Below the pieces are notes generated by a model. The model did no database searches, had not been told where the DNA came from, and saw only the letters and a list, made by a program, of their open reading frames with translations. Positions 54,911 to 62,806 of a stretch of 64,000 nucleotides of DNA are shown one piece after another (position 1 is the first letter of the stretch; each line of letters starts with the position of its first letter). The DNA is from Spirochaetota bacterium (GTDB taxonomy: Bacteria; Spirochaetota; Spirochaetia; Treponematales; UBA12059). Both the position numbers and the translations under genes were made by a program. Location of the stretch: NCBI GenBank assembly GCA_018262985.1, contig JADFDI010000007.1, positions 92,023-156,022 on the forward strand, read 5' to 3'.

Positions 54911-56376
54911 GACCAGCCTCCGTCCAGGGGCAATCTGATGCGGACCGTCGTCCCCGTCCCCCCGGACGCCTCTATCTCCACGCGCCCGAGGCCGCCCGTC
55001 GATAGCTCCACCCGGCGGACCACGTTCCTGAGCCCGATGCCGTTCTCCGCGTCGTCGGAAGCGCCGTGCGCCGCCAGAACGCGCTCGATCTCCGCGTCCG
55101 GCATCCCGTCGCCCGTGTCGGAAACCTCGAGCAAAGCCTCGGTCCCGGAGACCCGCGCCGAGACGCGGACGGATCCTCCTTCCTCGCGGTTCCGCAAGCC
55201 GTGGCCGACCGCGTTCTCGACGAGGGGTTGCAGCACGAGCGCGGGCGTGCGGACCTCGAGCGAGTCCTCGTCCGCCTCCACCGAGAAGGCGTAGCGCTCG
55301 CCGAAGCGCACCTTGAGCAGCCAGACGTAGCGGCGGACGCTCTCGATCTCGTCGGCGACGCGCACCGAGCGCGAAGGGCTCTTGAGCGCGTAGCGGATGA
55401 AGGCGGCCAGGGTCTCGAGGAAGACGGCGGTCCGGTCGGAGCCTTCCGACAGCGCGAACTGCTGGCCGGCGGCGAGCGTGTTGAACAGGAAATGGGGATT
55501 GATCTGCGTCTGCAGCGCGAGCAGCTCGGCGTCCTTGAGCTTGTGGTCCATGTCGAGCAGGCGCACTCGCTCCTCCATCAAGCTCCGCTCGACCTCGGCC
55601 TTGGACTTGAGCTCCTCGAAGGCCTCGCGCACCGAGCGCGACATGGCGGCGAAGGCGGTAGCGGTCGTGCCGATCTCGTCGCCGGTGTCGAGGCGCGGCA
55701 GCTCGTGGTCGTAGCGCCCCTCCCCCACCGCGCGGGCGGCCTCGGCGAGCCGCGACAGCGGCTCCGTGAGCTTGAACGCGTAGCGCGCGAGGAGCGCCAG
55801 GCCGAGGGCGGTGGCGGCCAGCACCATGGCCGCGTTGGTGAGCAGCACCGAGGGTATGCGCGCGTTGAACTCGGTGAAGGCCTCGAGCGAGTCCGCGATG
55901 AAAAGACCTTCCACCCGCGCGAGCACCTCGCGGGCCAGGTCGGCGTCGTGCCCGGCGGACTCGAAGCGGGCCGCGTAGGATTCCACGTCGCGCCCCCGCT
56001 TCGCGGCCACCGCCGCCTCCGCGTCGGCGAGGAAGCGCTCGACGAGGCCGCCGAGCAGGCGCTGGAGCAGCAGGGCCTCGTCGGGCCGTATCTCGCGATT
56101 GAGCGGCCGTGCGCGCGCGGCCAGGCTCGAGGAGCGGGCGATGTAGTCCTTGAGCGCGTCGGAGCTCTTGGTGGCGAGGTAGGTGGCGAGCGCCTGTTCC
56201 GAAAGCGCCAGGTCGAGCCTGATCTCCTTCAGCGCAAGGTTGTCGCGGAACAGGAGCTCGACGCTCCGGGCGAGCTCCGCCGAGGCGAGTCCCGTGTAGA
56301 AGGTCGCGCTCGACATGATGACGAGGATGACCGCGGTGCCGGCGAAGATCTTCGAGCGGAGCGTGCGGGGTATCAA
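54907..56376 (-). CDS. YesM/LytS-type sensor histidine kinase
   Basis: A 489-residue membrane kinase. One membrane segment lies at about residues 10-30 (FAGTAVILVIMSSATFYTGL) and another at about 185-205 (LLTNAAMVLAATALGLALLA), bracketing a roughly 150-residue helical periplasmic domain. A HAMP region follows, then the His_kinase domain with the phospho-His in LQTQINPHFLFNTLAAGQQF, and HATPase_c with VLQPLVENAVGHGL and VSDTGDGMPDAEI. The start is a TTG that overlaps the stop of the binding-protein gene (TTGA). The periplasmic domain most likely receives its signal from that protein. Confidence 0.92.
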   Translation of the reverse strand: MIPRTLRSKIFAGTAVILVIMSSATFYTGLASAELARSVELLFRDNLALKEIRLDLALSEQALATYLATKSSDALKDYIARSSSLAARARPLNREIRPDEALLLQRLLGGLVERFLADAEAAVAAKRGRDVESYAARFESAGHDADLAREVLARVEGLFIADSLEAFTEFNARIPSVLLTNAAMVLAATALGLALLARYAFKLTEPLSRLAEAARAVGEGRYDHELPRLDTGDEIGTTATAFAAMSRSVREAFEELKSKAEVERSLMEERVRLLDMDHKLKDAELLALQTQINPHFLFNTLAAGQQFALSEGSDRTAVFLETLAAFIRYALKSPSRSVRVADEIESVRRYVWLLKVRFGERYAFSVEADEDSLEVRTPALVLQPLVENAVGHGLRNREEGGSVRVSARVSGTEALLEVSDTGDGMPDAEIERVLAAHGASDDAENGIGLRNVVRRVELSTGGLGRVEIEASGGTGTTVRIRLPLDGGWS

Positions 56377-57362
56377 CGGGAAGCTCCCGCGGCCGCCGAG
56401 AGGATGTAGTAGCCCGCCTCGAGGTTCCGCCCCGGCTCCTTCCCCTCCGCGAGCGCGGCGAAGGAACGCACGGCCTCGCGGCCGATCCAGGTCGAATCGC
56501 GCACGATGCTCGCCGAGACGACTCCCCGCTCGACGTAGCGGCGGATCTCGGCGGTCTCGTCCGTGCCTACGATGAGCACGCGGCCGACCAGGGCCAGGTC
56601 CACCACCACCTGCGCCGCCCCGACCGTGTCGACGCTCGAGCCGCAGACCAGGGCGTTGATGCCCGGATTGGCGCGCACGAGCTCCGAGGCCGCCTGCTCG
56701 CCCGCCAGGACCCCCGCGCCCGACCTCGCGGTCGCGACGATGGCCGCGCCGGGCCAGGGGGCGAGGCCTTCGCGCAGGCCGCGGTGGAGCGGCTCGTTCC
56801 CGGGAGCCCCGTCCCCGCCGGTCGGAAGGATCACGCCGACCCGGGCCCCGGAGCCCAGCCCTTGGCCTATGATCCGGCCGGCCTCGCGCCCTTGCCTGAG
56901 CGAGCCGGAGCCGATGAAACCCGCGACGGTGCCGGCGGGCGGATCGCGGCCGACCGGCACGTAGGCGACGCCCTCGTGGCGGGCGCGGCGGGCCAGCTCG
57001 GAGACCGGGTCGTCCCCCGCGGTGTACATGATGACTCCGTCGACCCGCGCGGCCAGGGCCGTCTCGAACCAGCGCAGGGCCTCGTCGGGTTCGGACTCCG
57101 GGTAACGGTGGAACAGCACCGCCAGATCGGCCTCGGGCGCGCCCTGCGCGATCCCGGCGACCAGGCCTTCGAAGAAGGAGTCGCCCGCCTCCGGGATGAT
57201 CGCGACGACCAGCCAGCGCCCCGCCGATCCCACGCCGGATCCGCGCGTCACCGCGCGCGTGAGCGCCTGCCGGCTCGAACCGACCAGGCTGGCGTTCACC
57301 AGGGTCGCCACGAGGAAGGCCGCGGCGAAGACGAAGGAAAGCGGACGGGCGAGACGCTTCAT
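56373..57362 (-). CDS. Membrane-anchored sugar-binding protein, likely sensor partner
   Basis: A 329-residue type I periplasmic-binding-fold protein. The N-terminus has an uncleaved-looking hydrophobic anchor (LSFVFAAAFLVATLVNASLV) with no lipobox. The fold starts WLVVAIIPEAGDSFFEGLVA and continues with DGVIMYTAGDDPVSELARRA, VGRDPPAGTVAGFIGSGS and LIVGTDETAEIRRYVERGV. It resembles RbsB/YtfQ-type proteins. Because it is the first gene before a kinase and regulator, and lacks a permease next to it, it probably acts as the sugar sensor rather than in uptake. The ATG lies nine bases after an extended minus-10 box. Confidence 0.85.
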   Translation of the reverse strand: MKRLARPLSFVFAAAFLVATLVNASLVGSSRQALTRAVTRGSGVGSAGRWLVVAIIPEAGDSFFEGLVAGIAQGAPEADLAVLFHRYPESEPDEALRWFETALAARVDGVIMYTAGDDPVSELARRARHEGVAYVPVGRDPPAGTVAGFIGSGSLRQGREAGRIIGQGLGSGARVGVILPTGGDGAPGNEPLHRGLREGLAPWPGAAIVATARSGAGVLAGEQAASELVRANPGINALVCGSSVDTVGAAQVVVDLALVGRVLIVGTDETAEIRRYVERGVVSASIVRDSTWIGREAVRSFAALAEGKEPGRNLEAGYYILSAAAGASR

Positions 57363-57371
57363 CGGGAAGCG

Positions 57372-57380
57372 AGTATAGCA
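57372..57380 (-). promoter_or_regulatory. Extended minus-10 promoter of the sensor operon
   Basis: On the minus strand TGCTATACT forms an extended minus-10 (TGnTATAAT type) nine bases before the ATG of the sugar sensor gene. No good minus-35 is visible, as expected for extended minus-10 promoters. The leader would be only about two bases. Confidence 0.5.
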
Positions 57381-57406
57381 CGGCTCCGCGGAGGGCGGCG
57401 CGGGAC

Positions 57407-57655
57407 TCAGTTCCCGCCCTTCTCGAGGAGCGCGAGGAAATGCTCGTGGGCTTCGATGGTCGCGGCCAGGTCGATATTCGCCACGTCGCCTCGTCCGGTC
57501 CAGTCCTGTCCGTCCTGCTCGTAGAGATGGCGGAGCACTCCGCGGACGGCCTCGGCCCCGAAACCGTCCTCGAGCTCCTTACGCCTCGCGAGCCCCTTCA
57601 GCACCGCCTCGTAGGTCTCGTCGTACTTCGCCTCTCGCCAGTCGATGCTCGACAT
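57407..57655 (-). CDS. Small protein of unknown function
   Basis: An 82-residue soluble, acidic protein starting MSSIDWREAKYDETYEAVLK, with a second half (GDVANIDLAATIEAHEHFLA) that looks helical. No family was recognised. GGAGG lies nine bases before the ATG, which supports the start. It follows tRNA-Met and its hairpin on the same strand and precedes the sugar sensor operon by 44 bases. Confidence 0.65.
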   Translation of the reverse strand: MSSIDWREAKYDETYEAVLKGLARRKELEDGFGAEAVRGVLRHLYEQDGQDWTGRGDVANIDLAATIEAHEHFLALLEKGGN

Positions 57656-57677
57656 CTCGGTCAGCCTCCGGAAATGA

Positions 57678-57703
57678 CGAAGCCCCGCTCGCGCGGGGCT
57701 TCG
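57678..57703 (-). terminator. Hairpin after tRNA-Met
   Basis: CGAAGCCCCGC and GCGGGGCTTCG pair perfectly over 11 bp around the loop TCGC, ten bases beyond the tRNA 3' end. TCATTTCC follows, so the U-run is weak. Confidence 0.7.
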
Positions 57704-57713
57704 TTCGGTTCGA

Positions 57714-57786
57714 TAGCGGCGGGGGGACTCGAACCCTCGGCACAACGGATATGAGCCGTTTGCTCTACCGACTGAGCTACGCCGCC
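57714..57786 (-). tRNA. tRNA-Met (CAT anticodon), elongator type
   Basis: The minus strand folds as a complete tRNA: acceptor GGCGGCG with CGCCGCT, D-arm with TAGCTCAGTCGGTAGAGCA, anticodon stem AACGG/CCGTT around CTCATAT, and T-arm with GGTTCGAGTCC. The anticodon is CAT. The anticodon stem lacks the GGG/CCC pairs of initiator tRNAs, so it is elongator Met, or possibly the tRNA-Ile whose CAT is modified to lysidine. CCA is not encoded. Confidence 0.93.
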
Positions 57787-57801
57787 ATTCGGTGCCCGGA
57801 T

Positions 57802-57831
57802 TGTATACCCGAGGCGGCGCGCCCGTGTCAA
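57802..57831 (-). promoter_or_regulatory. Promoter of tRNA-Met
   Basis: On the minus strand TTGACA (57826-57831), an 18-base spacer and TATACA (57802-57807) lie 15 bases before the mature tRNA. Confidence 0.8.
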
Positions 57832-58217
57832 CCGGGGCCGACTCCCGCGGGCCAAAGATCGCGCCCCTTCCCCGGATCGGAGATCACGGACAGCTGCTCC
57901 GGATACGGGTCGAGGAAGGTCTGGCCGAGCGGGTACGTGGCCCCGAAGCGGACTGCGTGGCTTCCGAGGACGCCGGGGCACGCTCGCCGGCACGCGCTCG
58001 TCGCGGCAGGCCTCGAGCAGCGAGAGGAAGCGCGCGCGCTCCGCCGGGGAAAGGCGATCGGGATAGCGGCCGCAGGAAACGGAATCAGTGCTCCCTGAAC
58101 GTGAAATTCCTGAGCCGTCCCTCGTCCTCGACCGGATGACCGGGCCAGCGGGCCAGCGCGGCCTCGCCCAGGAATCCCGCGCCGATGACCGCCCCCGCCG
58201 CGCGGGCCTCGATCCAT
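57828..58217 (-). pseudogene. Decayed coding remnant with frameshifts
   Basis: Three stretches in different minus-strand frames look like genuine high-GC coding sequence: EARAAGAVIGAGFLGEAALA to RLRNFTFREH, then CGRYPDRLSPAERARFLSLL, then SHAVRFGATYPLGQTFLDPY to the stop at 57828. Joined, they would make a C-terminal part of about 120 residues of an unidentified protein. No start codon or ribosome binding site is present, and the 5' side runs into the terminator of the next gene. It may be a truncated pseudogene or carry sequence errors. I do not recognise the family. Confidence 0.4.
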
Positions 58218-58219
58218 GA

Positions 58220-58256
58220 GCAAAGCGCCCCCGTGCCGCAAGGCTCCGGAGGCGCT
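58220..58256 (-). terminator. Terminator after the unknown exported protein
   Basis: On the minus strand AGCGCCTCCG pairs with CGGGGGCGCT (one G-U) with a nested GCC/GGC stem inside, followed by TTGCTC. It lies 25 bases after the stop at 58281. Confidence 0.65.
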
Positions 58257-58280
58257 CCGACACGAGGCGGGCGGGTCGGC

Positions 58281-59390
58281 TCAGCGGCCGGTCAGGGGAA
58301 CGCGGAACACGCGTACCCGACGCTCGGGATCGGCTGCGGCGAGGTCTGCCGGATCGAAAGCCGTCCTGCGTTCGAGGTCGTACGCCGCCCACGCGAAACC
58401 CTTCTCGCCCCGATAGGGCGCCAGGAGCACCTTCAAGGCCGGTTGGTCGGCGCTGGCTGGAGCCTGCAGCAGGAAGGCCGCGTCGTCGAGCTTCGAACCC
58501 TCGAACGCGAGCGCGCGGACGGCCTTGAGCGGCCAGCCGCCCTTGGCGGCGTCGTGGAGGGCGAAGGGAGCGTACGGTTGAGTCACGCCGCGCGGATCGG
58601 AGTCCGCCGCGAACAGCGTGTAGGAGCTCGACACGACCTCGGTCGCGCCGGCCACCGCGGCAGCGACGTCGGCCTTCCGGAGCGATTCCGCGAAGGGCTT
58701 CCACGCGCCCTTCTCGAGCTCGCCAGACTTGAGGGCTACGGCGAGGCGGCTCGACGCGGCGTCCGGCGCGGAGCGGAACACCTGGTTCCAGTCGAAGGCG
58801 CGGGCGCTCAGCTCGGCCAGGCGATCGAGGCCCGCCGGCACGAGGTAAAGCATCATCTGGGCGACCGGAACGTCCTTCGCCACGACGGCGCCGGCGAGCA
58901 CCACGTCGAGGCTCGTCGTGGCGTAGTTCGGCGGCCGGATGCGGACGTAGGAATCGGTTCCGTCGAGGAACAGCACCTTGGCCTGCAAGAGGATGCCGGA
59001 TTTTTCCTTGTTGCGTTCAACAACGCGGTCCCCCGCGGAGCCGAGCTTCACGCCGCGCGTGAACAGCACGTACCATAGTTTGTCGGCGTCCTGCACCGAG
59101 ACGGTCGCGGCCCCGGCCTTTCCCGTGACGGCCTTGGATCCGAAAGGTAGAGCCCTCGTCCAATAGGCGGTGACGAGCTCGGAGAAATAGGCCTGCACCA
59201 CGTCGCCCGTATCCGGGTAGTTCGCGAGCACGAAGGCCTTCCAACCGACGCCGGGAGCGGCTGCGGGCGCCGCCGGGGTTCCGGCCGCGGGAGCGGCGGG
59301 CGCGGTCGGCGGCTTCGGGGCGCTCGGCTGGGCGGATAGGGCGGCGATCATGGCGGCGAGGGATATCGTCGAGGCTACTGCTCGTTTCAC
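58281..59390 (-). CDS. Exported protein of unknown function
   Basis: A 369-residue protein with a short signal peptide (KRAVASTISLAAMIAALSAQ), then a Pro/Ala-rich linker (APKPPTAPAAPAAGTPAAPA) and a compact domain with segments such as VVQAYFSELVTAYWTRALPF, KVLFLDGTDSYVRIRPPNYA and VFRVPLTGR at the end. No known family was recognised. The GTG start at 59390 has GGAG nine bases upstream and places the signal peptide at the N-terminus; an in-frame ATG 12 codons earlier is less likely. A TGCTATAGT extended minus-10 lies upstream at 59425-59433. It stands alone. Confidence 0.7.
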   Translation of the reverse strand: MKRAVASTISLAAMIAALSAQPSAPKPPTAPAAPAAGTPAAPAAAPGVGWKAFVLANYPDTGDVVQAYFSELVTAYWTRALPFGSKAVTGKAGAATVSVQDADKLWYVLFTRGVKLGSAGDRVVERNKEKSGILLQAKVLFLDGTDSYVRIRPPNYATTSLDVVLAGAVVAKDVPVAQMMLYLVPAGLDRLAELSARAFDWNQVFRSAPDAASSRLAVALKSGELEKGAWKPFAESLRKADVAAAVAGATEVVSSSYTLFAADSDPRGVTQPYAPFALHDAAKGGWPLKAVRALAFEGSKLDDAAFLLQAPASADQPALKVLLAPYRGEKGFAWAAYDLERRTAFDPADLAAADPERRVRVFRVPLTGR

Positions 59391-59646
59391 TGGTGGAAGC
59401 TCCGGCGTACTGGAATATGGGGCCACTATAGCATCGGGGCGGCGCGCGACTCCATAGGCGCCCTACCGGAGCCGCGCGCTCCAGCGTTCCGGGTTCGGCG
59501 GCCGCGTCACCCCCATCTTACATCGAACACCGCATCCGGTGTAACGTTACCCCCGGACGAACGAAAACGCCGTCCGAGCCGCGCCCCCGGAACGCCCCTT
59601 CGAAGCCGGGAACCGGCTCGAGACGCGAGCCCTGGAGCCCGATCCC

Positions 59647-60762
59647 ATGCACGATACACGCCGAGTCGCCGTCGGCCTTTCCGGCGGCGTCGATTCCGCC
59701 GTCGCCGCGGCCCTCCTCGTCGAGGCCGGCCACGAGGTCACGGGACTCACCATGAGAACCTGGAGCGGCCGCCTGCCCCTCGTGGAGGGCGGCGGTCACG
59801 CCTGCTACGGCCCCGGCGAGGAATCCGACATCGCCGCCTGCGAGGCCACCTGCGCCCGCCTCGGCATCCCCTACCGCACCGTCGACCTCGCCGCCGAGTA
59901 CGAGGAGCGCGTCGTCGGCTACTTCCGCTCGGAGTACCTCGCCGGCCGCACACCGAATCCCTGCGTCCGCTGCAACGCCGAGCTCAAGTTCGGCTTCCTC
60001 GTGGAACGCGCCCGCGCCTCGGGCCTCGAGTTCGACGCCTTCGCCACCGGGCACTACGCCCGCACCCTGCGGCGGAACGGCGCCACCCTGCTCAGGACCG
60101 CCGCCTTCGCGCCCAAGGACCAGACCTACTTCATCTGGCGCCTGGAAAGCGCCCTCCTCGAGCGAGTCATCTTCCCCCTCGGCGATCTCGACAAGGAGGC
60201 GGTACGAGCGGCCGCCCGCCGCCTCGGCCTCGAGGTCGCGGACAAGCCGGAAAGCCAGGACTTCGTCTCCGGCGACTACGCCCCCCTCTTCGAGGGCCTC
60301 CCCGTCGAGCCGGGCGACATCGTCGACGAGTCGGGCGCGGTCCTCGGCCGACACCGCGGCATCGTGCACTACACCGTCGGCCAGCGCCGCGGCCTCGGGC
60401 AGAGCCTCGGTCCCGAACCCCGCTACGTCATGGCCATCGACGCCGAGCGGAACCGCGTCGTCGTCTCCTCCGACCAACGCCTCTTCGCCGAGGGGCTCGA
60501 AGGCCGGGAGCTCCTCGTCCACGATCCAGCGCTCCGCGGCAAAAGCTTCGACTGCCTCGCGCGCATCCGCCAGAACCACCGCCCGGCGCCCGCCCGCGTC
60601 GAACCCTCCGGCGACGGCCGCGCCCGCGTCCTCTTCGAGACCCCCCAGCGCGCCGTCGCGCCGGGCCAGTCCGCCGTCTTCTACGATACGGACGGCGTCC
60701 TCGTGGGCGGCGCCGTCATCGAGAGGGCCCTCCGCGCCGCGGACCTCGACCGAAGGAACTGA
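59647..60762 (+). CDS. mnmA: tRNA 2-thiouridine synthase MnmA, atypical cysteine set
   Basis: A 371-residue thiouridylase that adds sulfur to U34 of Lys, Glu and Gln tRNAs. The PP-loop is VGLSGGVDSAVAAALLVEAG. The first catalytic region is TPNPCVRCNAELKFG (Cys106 and Cys109), then FATGHYAR and KDQTYFIWRL. The second cysteine, normally in a KxxSxxxCFI motif, is absent: the segment reads DKPESQDFVSGDY with Val207 near the expected position. The C-terminal beta domain (GIVHYTVGQRRGLGQSLGPE, VLFETPQRAVAPGQSAVFYD) is intact. GGAG lies nine bases before the ATG. A HD-domain gene follows after three bases. Confidence 0.93.
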   Translation: MHDTRRVAVGLSGGVDSAVAAALLVEAGHEVTGLTMRTWSGRLPLVEGGGHACYGPGEESDIAACEATCARLGIPYRTVDLAAEYEERVVGYFRSEYLAGRTPNPCVRCNAELKFGFLVERARASGLEFDAFATGHYARTLRRNGATLLRTAAFAPKDQTYFIWRLESALLERVIFPLGDLDKEAVRAAARRLGLEVADKPESQDFVSGDYAPLFEGLPVEPGDIVDESGAVLGRHRGIVHYTVGQRRGLGQSLGPEPRYVMAIDAERNRVVVSSDQRLFAEGLEGRELLVHDPALRGKSFDCLARIRQNHRPAPARVEPSGDGRARVLFETPQRAVAPGQSAVFYDTDGVLVGGAVIERALRAADLDRRN

Positions 60763-60765
60763 GGC

Positions 60766-61404
60766 ATGACCGTGAAGGCGCCCGGCCCCGACGAGATCCT
60801 TCCCTCCGCGACCCTCGACGACCCCGTCCTCGCAGCCTATTACCGCGTCATGCGCCTCAAGCGCCTCTTCCGCCAGGGCTGGCTCAAGCGCGGCATCCCG
60901 GAGGCAGCCTGCGAAACGGTCGCCGAGCACAGCTTCGGCGTCGCCATGCTCGCCCTCCTCGCGCCCGCGCCCGAAACCGCGCCCGGACCCGAGTCCGGGC
61001 CCGAGTCCGGAACCTCCCCCCGCTTCGACCGAGGCCGGGCCCTCCTCCTCGCCCTGGTCCACGAACTGGGCGAAACCTACGCCGGCGACATCACCCCCGT
61101 CGACGGCGTCGGTCCCGAGGAAAAGTCGCGCCTCGAGCGCGAAGCGCTCCTCAAGGCCCTCGACGGCCACCCGGACCGCGACGCCTTCCTCGCGGCCTGG
61201 GAAGAGTTCGAAGCCGCCCGCACCCCCGAGGCCCGCTTCGTCAAGGAGCTCGACCGCCTCGAAATGGGCCTCCAGGCCGTCCTCTACCGCGCCGAAGGCT
61301 CCGAACGCATGGACGAGTTCTTCGCGAGCGCGCGCCGCACGGTCGGCTCCGCATCGCTCCGCGCCCTCCTCGACCGCGCCATCGAAGGAGACCGGGGAAA
61401 CTGA
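60766..61404 (+). CDS. HD-domain phosphohydrolase (HDDC2/YfbR-like)
   Basis: A 212-residue cytoplasmic HD enzyme. The motifs are YYRVMRLKRLFRQGWLKRGI, ETVAEHSFGVAMLALLA with the first His, LALVHELGETYAGDITPVDG, where HE replaces HD as in many members, and RFVKELDRLEMGLQAVLY with the last Asp. This set matches the HDDC2/YfbR group, which includes 5'-deoxynucleotidases. A short GPESGPESG repeat sits in a loop. The ATG follows the mnmA stop after three bases, so the two are coupled. The substrate is not known. Confidence 0.85.
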   Translation: MTVKAPGPDEILPSATLDDPVLAAYYRVMRLKRLFRQGWLKRGIPEAACETVAEHSFGVAMLALLAPAPETAPGPESGPESGTSPRFDRGRALLLALVHELGETYAGDITPVDGVGPEEKSRLEREALLKALDGHPDRDAFLAAWEEFEAARTPEARFVKELDRLEMGLQAVLYRAEGSERMDEFFASARRTVGSASLRALLDRAIEGDRGN

Positions 61405-61567
61405 CCGGGGGGAAAGGAAGGGGACCATCCTCGCGACGGCGCCCGACCCTGAACCGGAGAATGAGGAAGGCCGCCCTTCCGCGCCGCGACGGCGCACCGC
61501 GACCTCGCGCCCTTCCTTCCCCTCCCGGACCCCCTCATCCATCCCCGGGCGAACCGGCCTCATCCCA

Positions 61568-62456
61568 TTGAAATTCTCCGCCCGCCTCCCTAGTCGCGAG
61601 CACAGGATCGCTTCGAGGAGCTTCCCCACGGCCAAAGCCCAGCGTGTCGCCATCGCGCTCGCGGTCGCGCTCGCGGCATGCGCGCTCATCCCGTCGACAC
61701 TCGTCGCGCGGCCCCGCCTCGTCATGCTCGCCGAAGCGTGGCAGCCCTCCGCACCTACGACCCCTCGCGCCCCCCGGGCTTCGTCGACATCGACGTCGAC
61801 CTCGTCATCGAACCGGAAAAACGGCTCGGCGACCCCATCGACATCCTTGGAGCGCCGCAGGTCCTCGACCTTGAAATGATGAAGCAGGGAAAGGCCGACC
61901 GCATGACCGTCGCGGCGCGCACGGCGGAGCGCGAGCTGTTCATGGCCGTGAGTCCCGACTTCCTGCCATCCCGTGAGTCTGGTCTTCCACGCGCCGATAG
62001 GATTCGGCTCCGTAGGTCAGCCCATGCTCCGGCCTCTCCGGCGAGAGCCTCGGCCACTTCCTCCCCTCCGCCTGCTTCGAGCCTTTCAACTCTCACGCCG
62101 CGCCGAGTAAGGTCGGACTCGCCCTCGAGGAGCAGATCCTCGAGTTGCTCGCCCCCGGGCGCATCGACCTCGCCAGCGGCTCCGAACCCGACATCGCCCG
62201 GGACGTCGCGAAGCTGGGTCTCAAGGAGACGCTCGAGCGCACGACCCGGACGCCGCCGGACTCGACGCGGCTCTATGTCGCGATTCCCGGGAACTCCGCG
62301 GTCCTCTCCCTCCTCGACCGCGTCGACGCCGCCCTCAAAGCCATGCTCGCCGACGGCACCCTCGCCGCGTTGCTCGCGAACTGCCGCCAGCCGCTCCGGG
62401 TTAGCGATCGACCGCGAACCGACTATCGAGTGGCTACCGCGAGGCCACGAGCCTGA
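61568..62456 (+). pseudogene. Frameshifted family-3 extracellular solute-binding lipoprotein
   Basis: Three frames together spell a bacterial family-3 solute-binding lipoprotein. Frame one gives a signal with lipobox LAAC and RPRLVMLAEAW. Frame two continues TYDPSRPPGFVDIDVDLVIE to AERELFMAVSPDFLPS. Frame three has LAPGRIDLASGSEPDIARDV, STRLYVAIPGNSAVLSLLDR and LKAMLADGTLAALLANC. At least two frameshifts and probably a small deletion near 61970-62050 separate them, so the protein is not made. Intact relatives bind amino acids or similar solutes in the periplasm. Confidence 0.75.
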
Positions 62457-62458
62457 AG

Positions 62459-62653
62459 CCCGTCAGAGTTCGCGTTCGAGCGCCGCGCGATCGGGGTCGA
62501 CGGGGCCCGGTCGCCCTCGAGCCGGGCGACCGGGTCACGGCGCGGGTAGGGATGGACGGGACGGTGCATCACTACTGGAGGGACAAGCCGCTCCCCGTCG
62601 AGGACCTCGATCCGCGGAAGACGGCGAATGGGGGCTCGCCCCCCCGGCCTTAG
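62459..62653 (+). pseudogene. Probable transposase C-terminal remnant
   Basis: An open stretch ends with RVTARVGMDGTVHHYWRDKP, LPVEDLDPRK and a stop at 62653. The pattern of a final beta domain with V-x-MDGxVxxxW...LxxxxLDPRK resembles the C-terminus of ISNCY-type transposases. It has no start and is fused to the end of the decayed solute-binding gene. Three end-like repeats follow at once, supporting an insertion-sequence origin. Confidence 0.4.
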
Positions 62654-62658
62654 CATGA

Positions 62659-62732
62659 GGGGACATTTCTGCCCGGCCGGAGCAGGGGACACTTCCGCTT
62701 GGCCTCGACAGACGTTTCTACTTGGCCTTGAC
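62659..62732 (+). repeat. Three imperfect tandem repeats, likely an insertion-sequence end
   Basis: GGGGACATTTCTGCCCGGCC (62659-62678), GGGGACACTTCCGCTTGGCC (62685-62704) and ACGTTTCTACTTGGCCTTGACA (to 62732) are related copies of one unit, about GGGGACATTTCTACTTGGCC. Arrays of this kind are found just inside insertion-sequence ends. Confidence 0.6.
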
Positions 62733-62749
62733 AATAGCAAAATAGGGCA

Positions 62750-62778
62750 TTGACCCTGCATTGATTCATGAGTATCCT
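62750..62778 (+). promoter_or_regulatory. Promoter of ssrA
   Basis: TTGACC (62750-62755), a 17-base spacer and TATCCT (62773-62778) lie 28 bases before the mature 5' end of the tmRNA, leaving a short leader for removal by RNase P. Confidence 0.75.
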
Positions 62779-62806
62779 ACGGATCGACGGATTCTCGTCC
62801 GAGCCA

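Noticed and set aside
57714..57786. Initiator tRNA
   Set aside because: The anticodon stem lacks the three consecutive G-C pairs next to the anticodon loop that mark initiator tRNAs.
59541..59550. GTAACGTTAC palindrome as an operator of mnmA
   Set aside because: A single 10-base palindrome without a promoter next to it or a second copy is not enough support.
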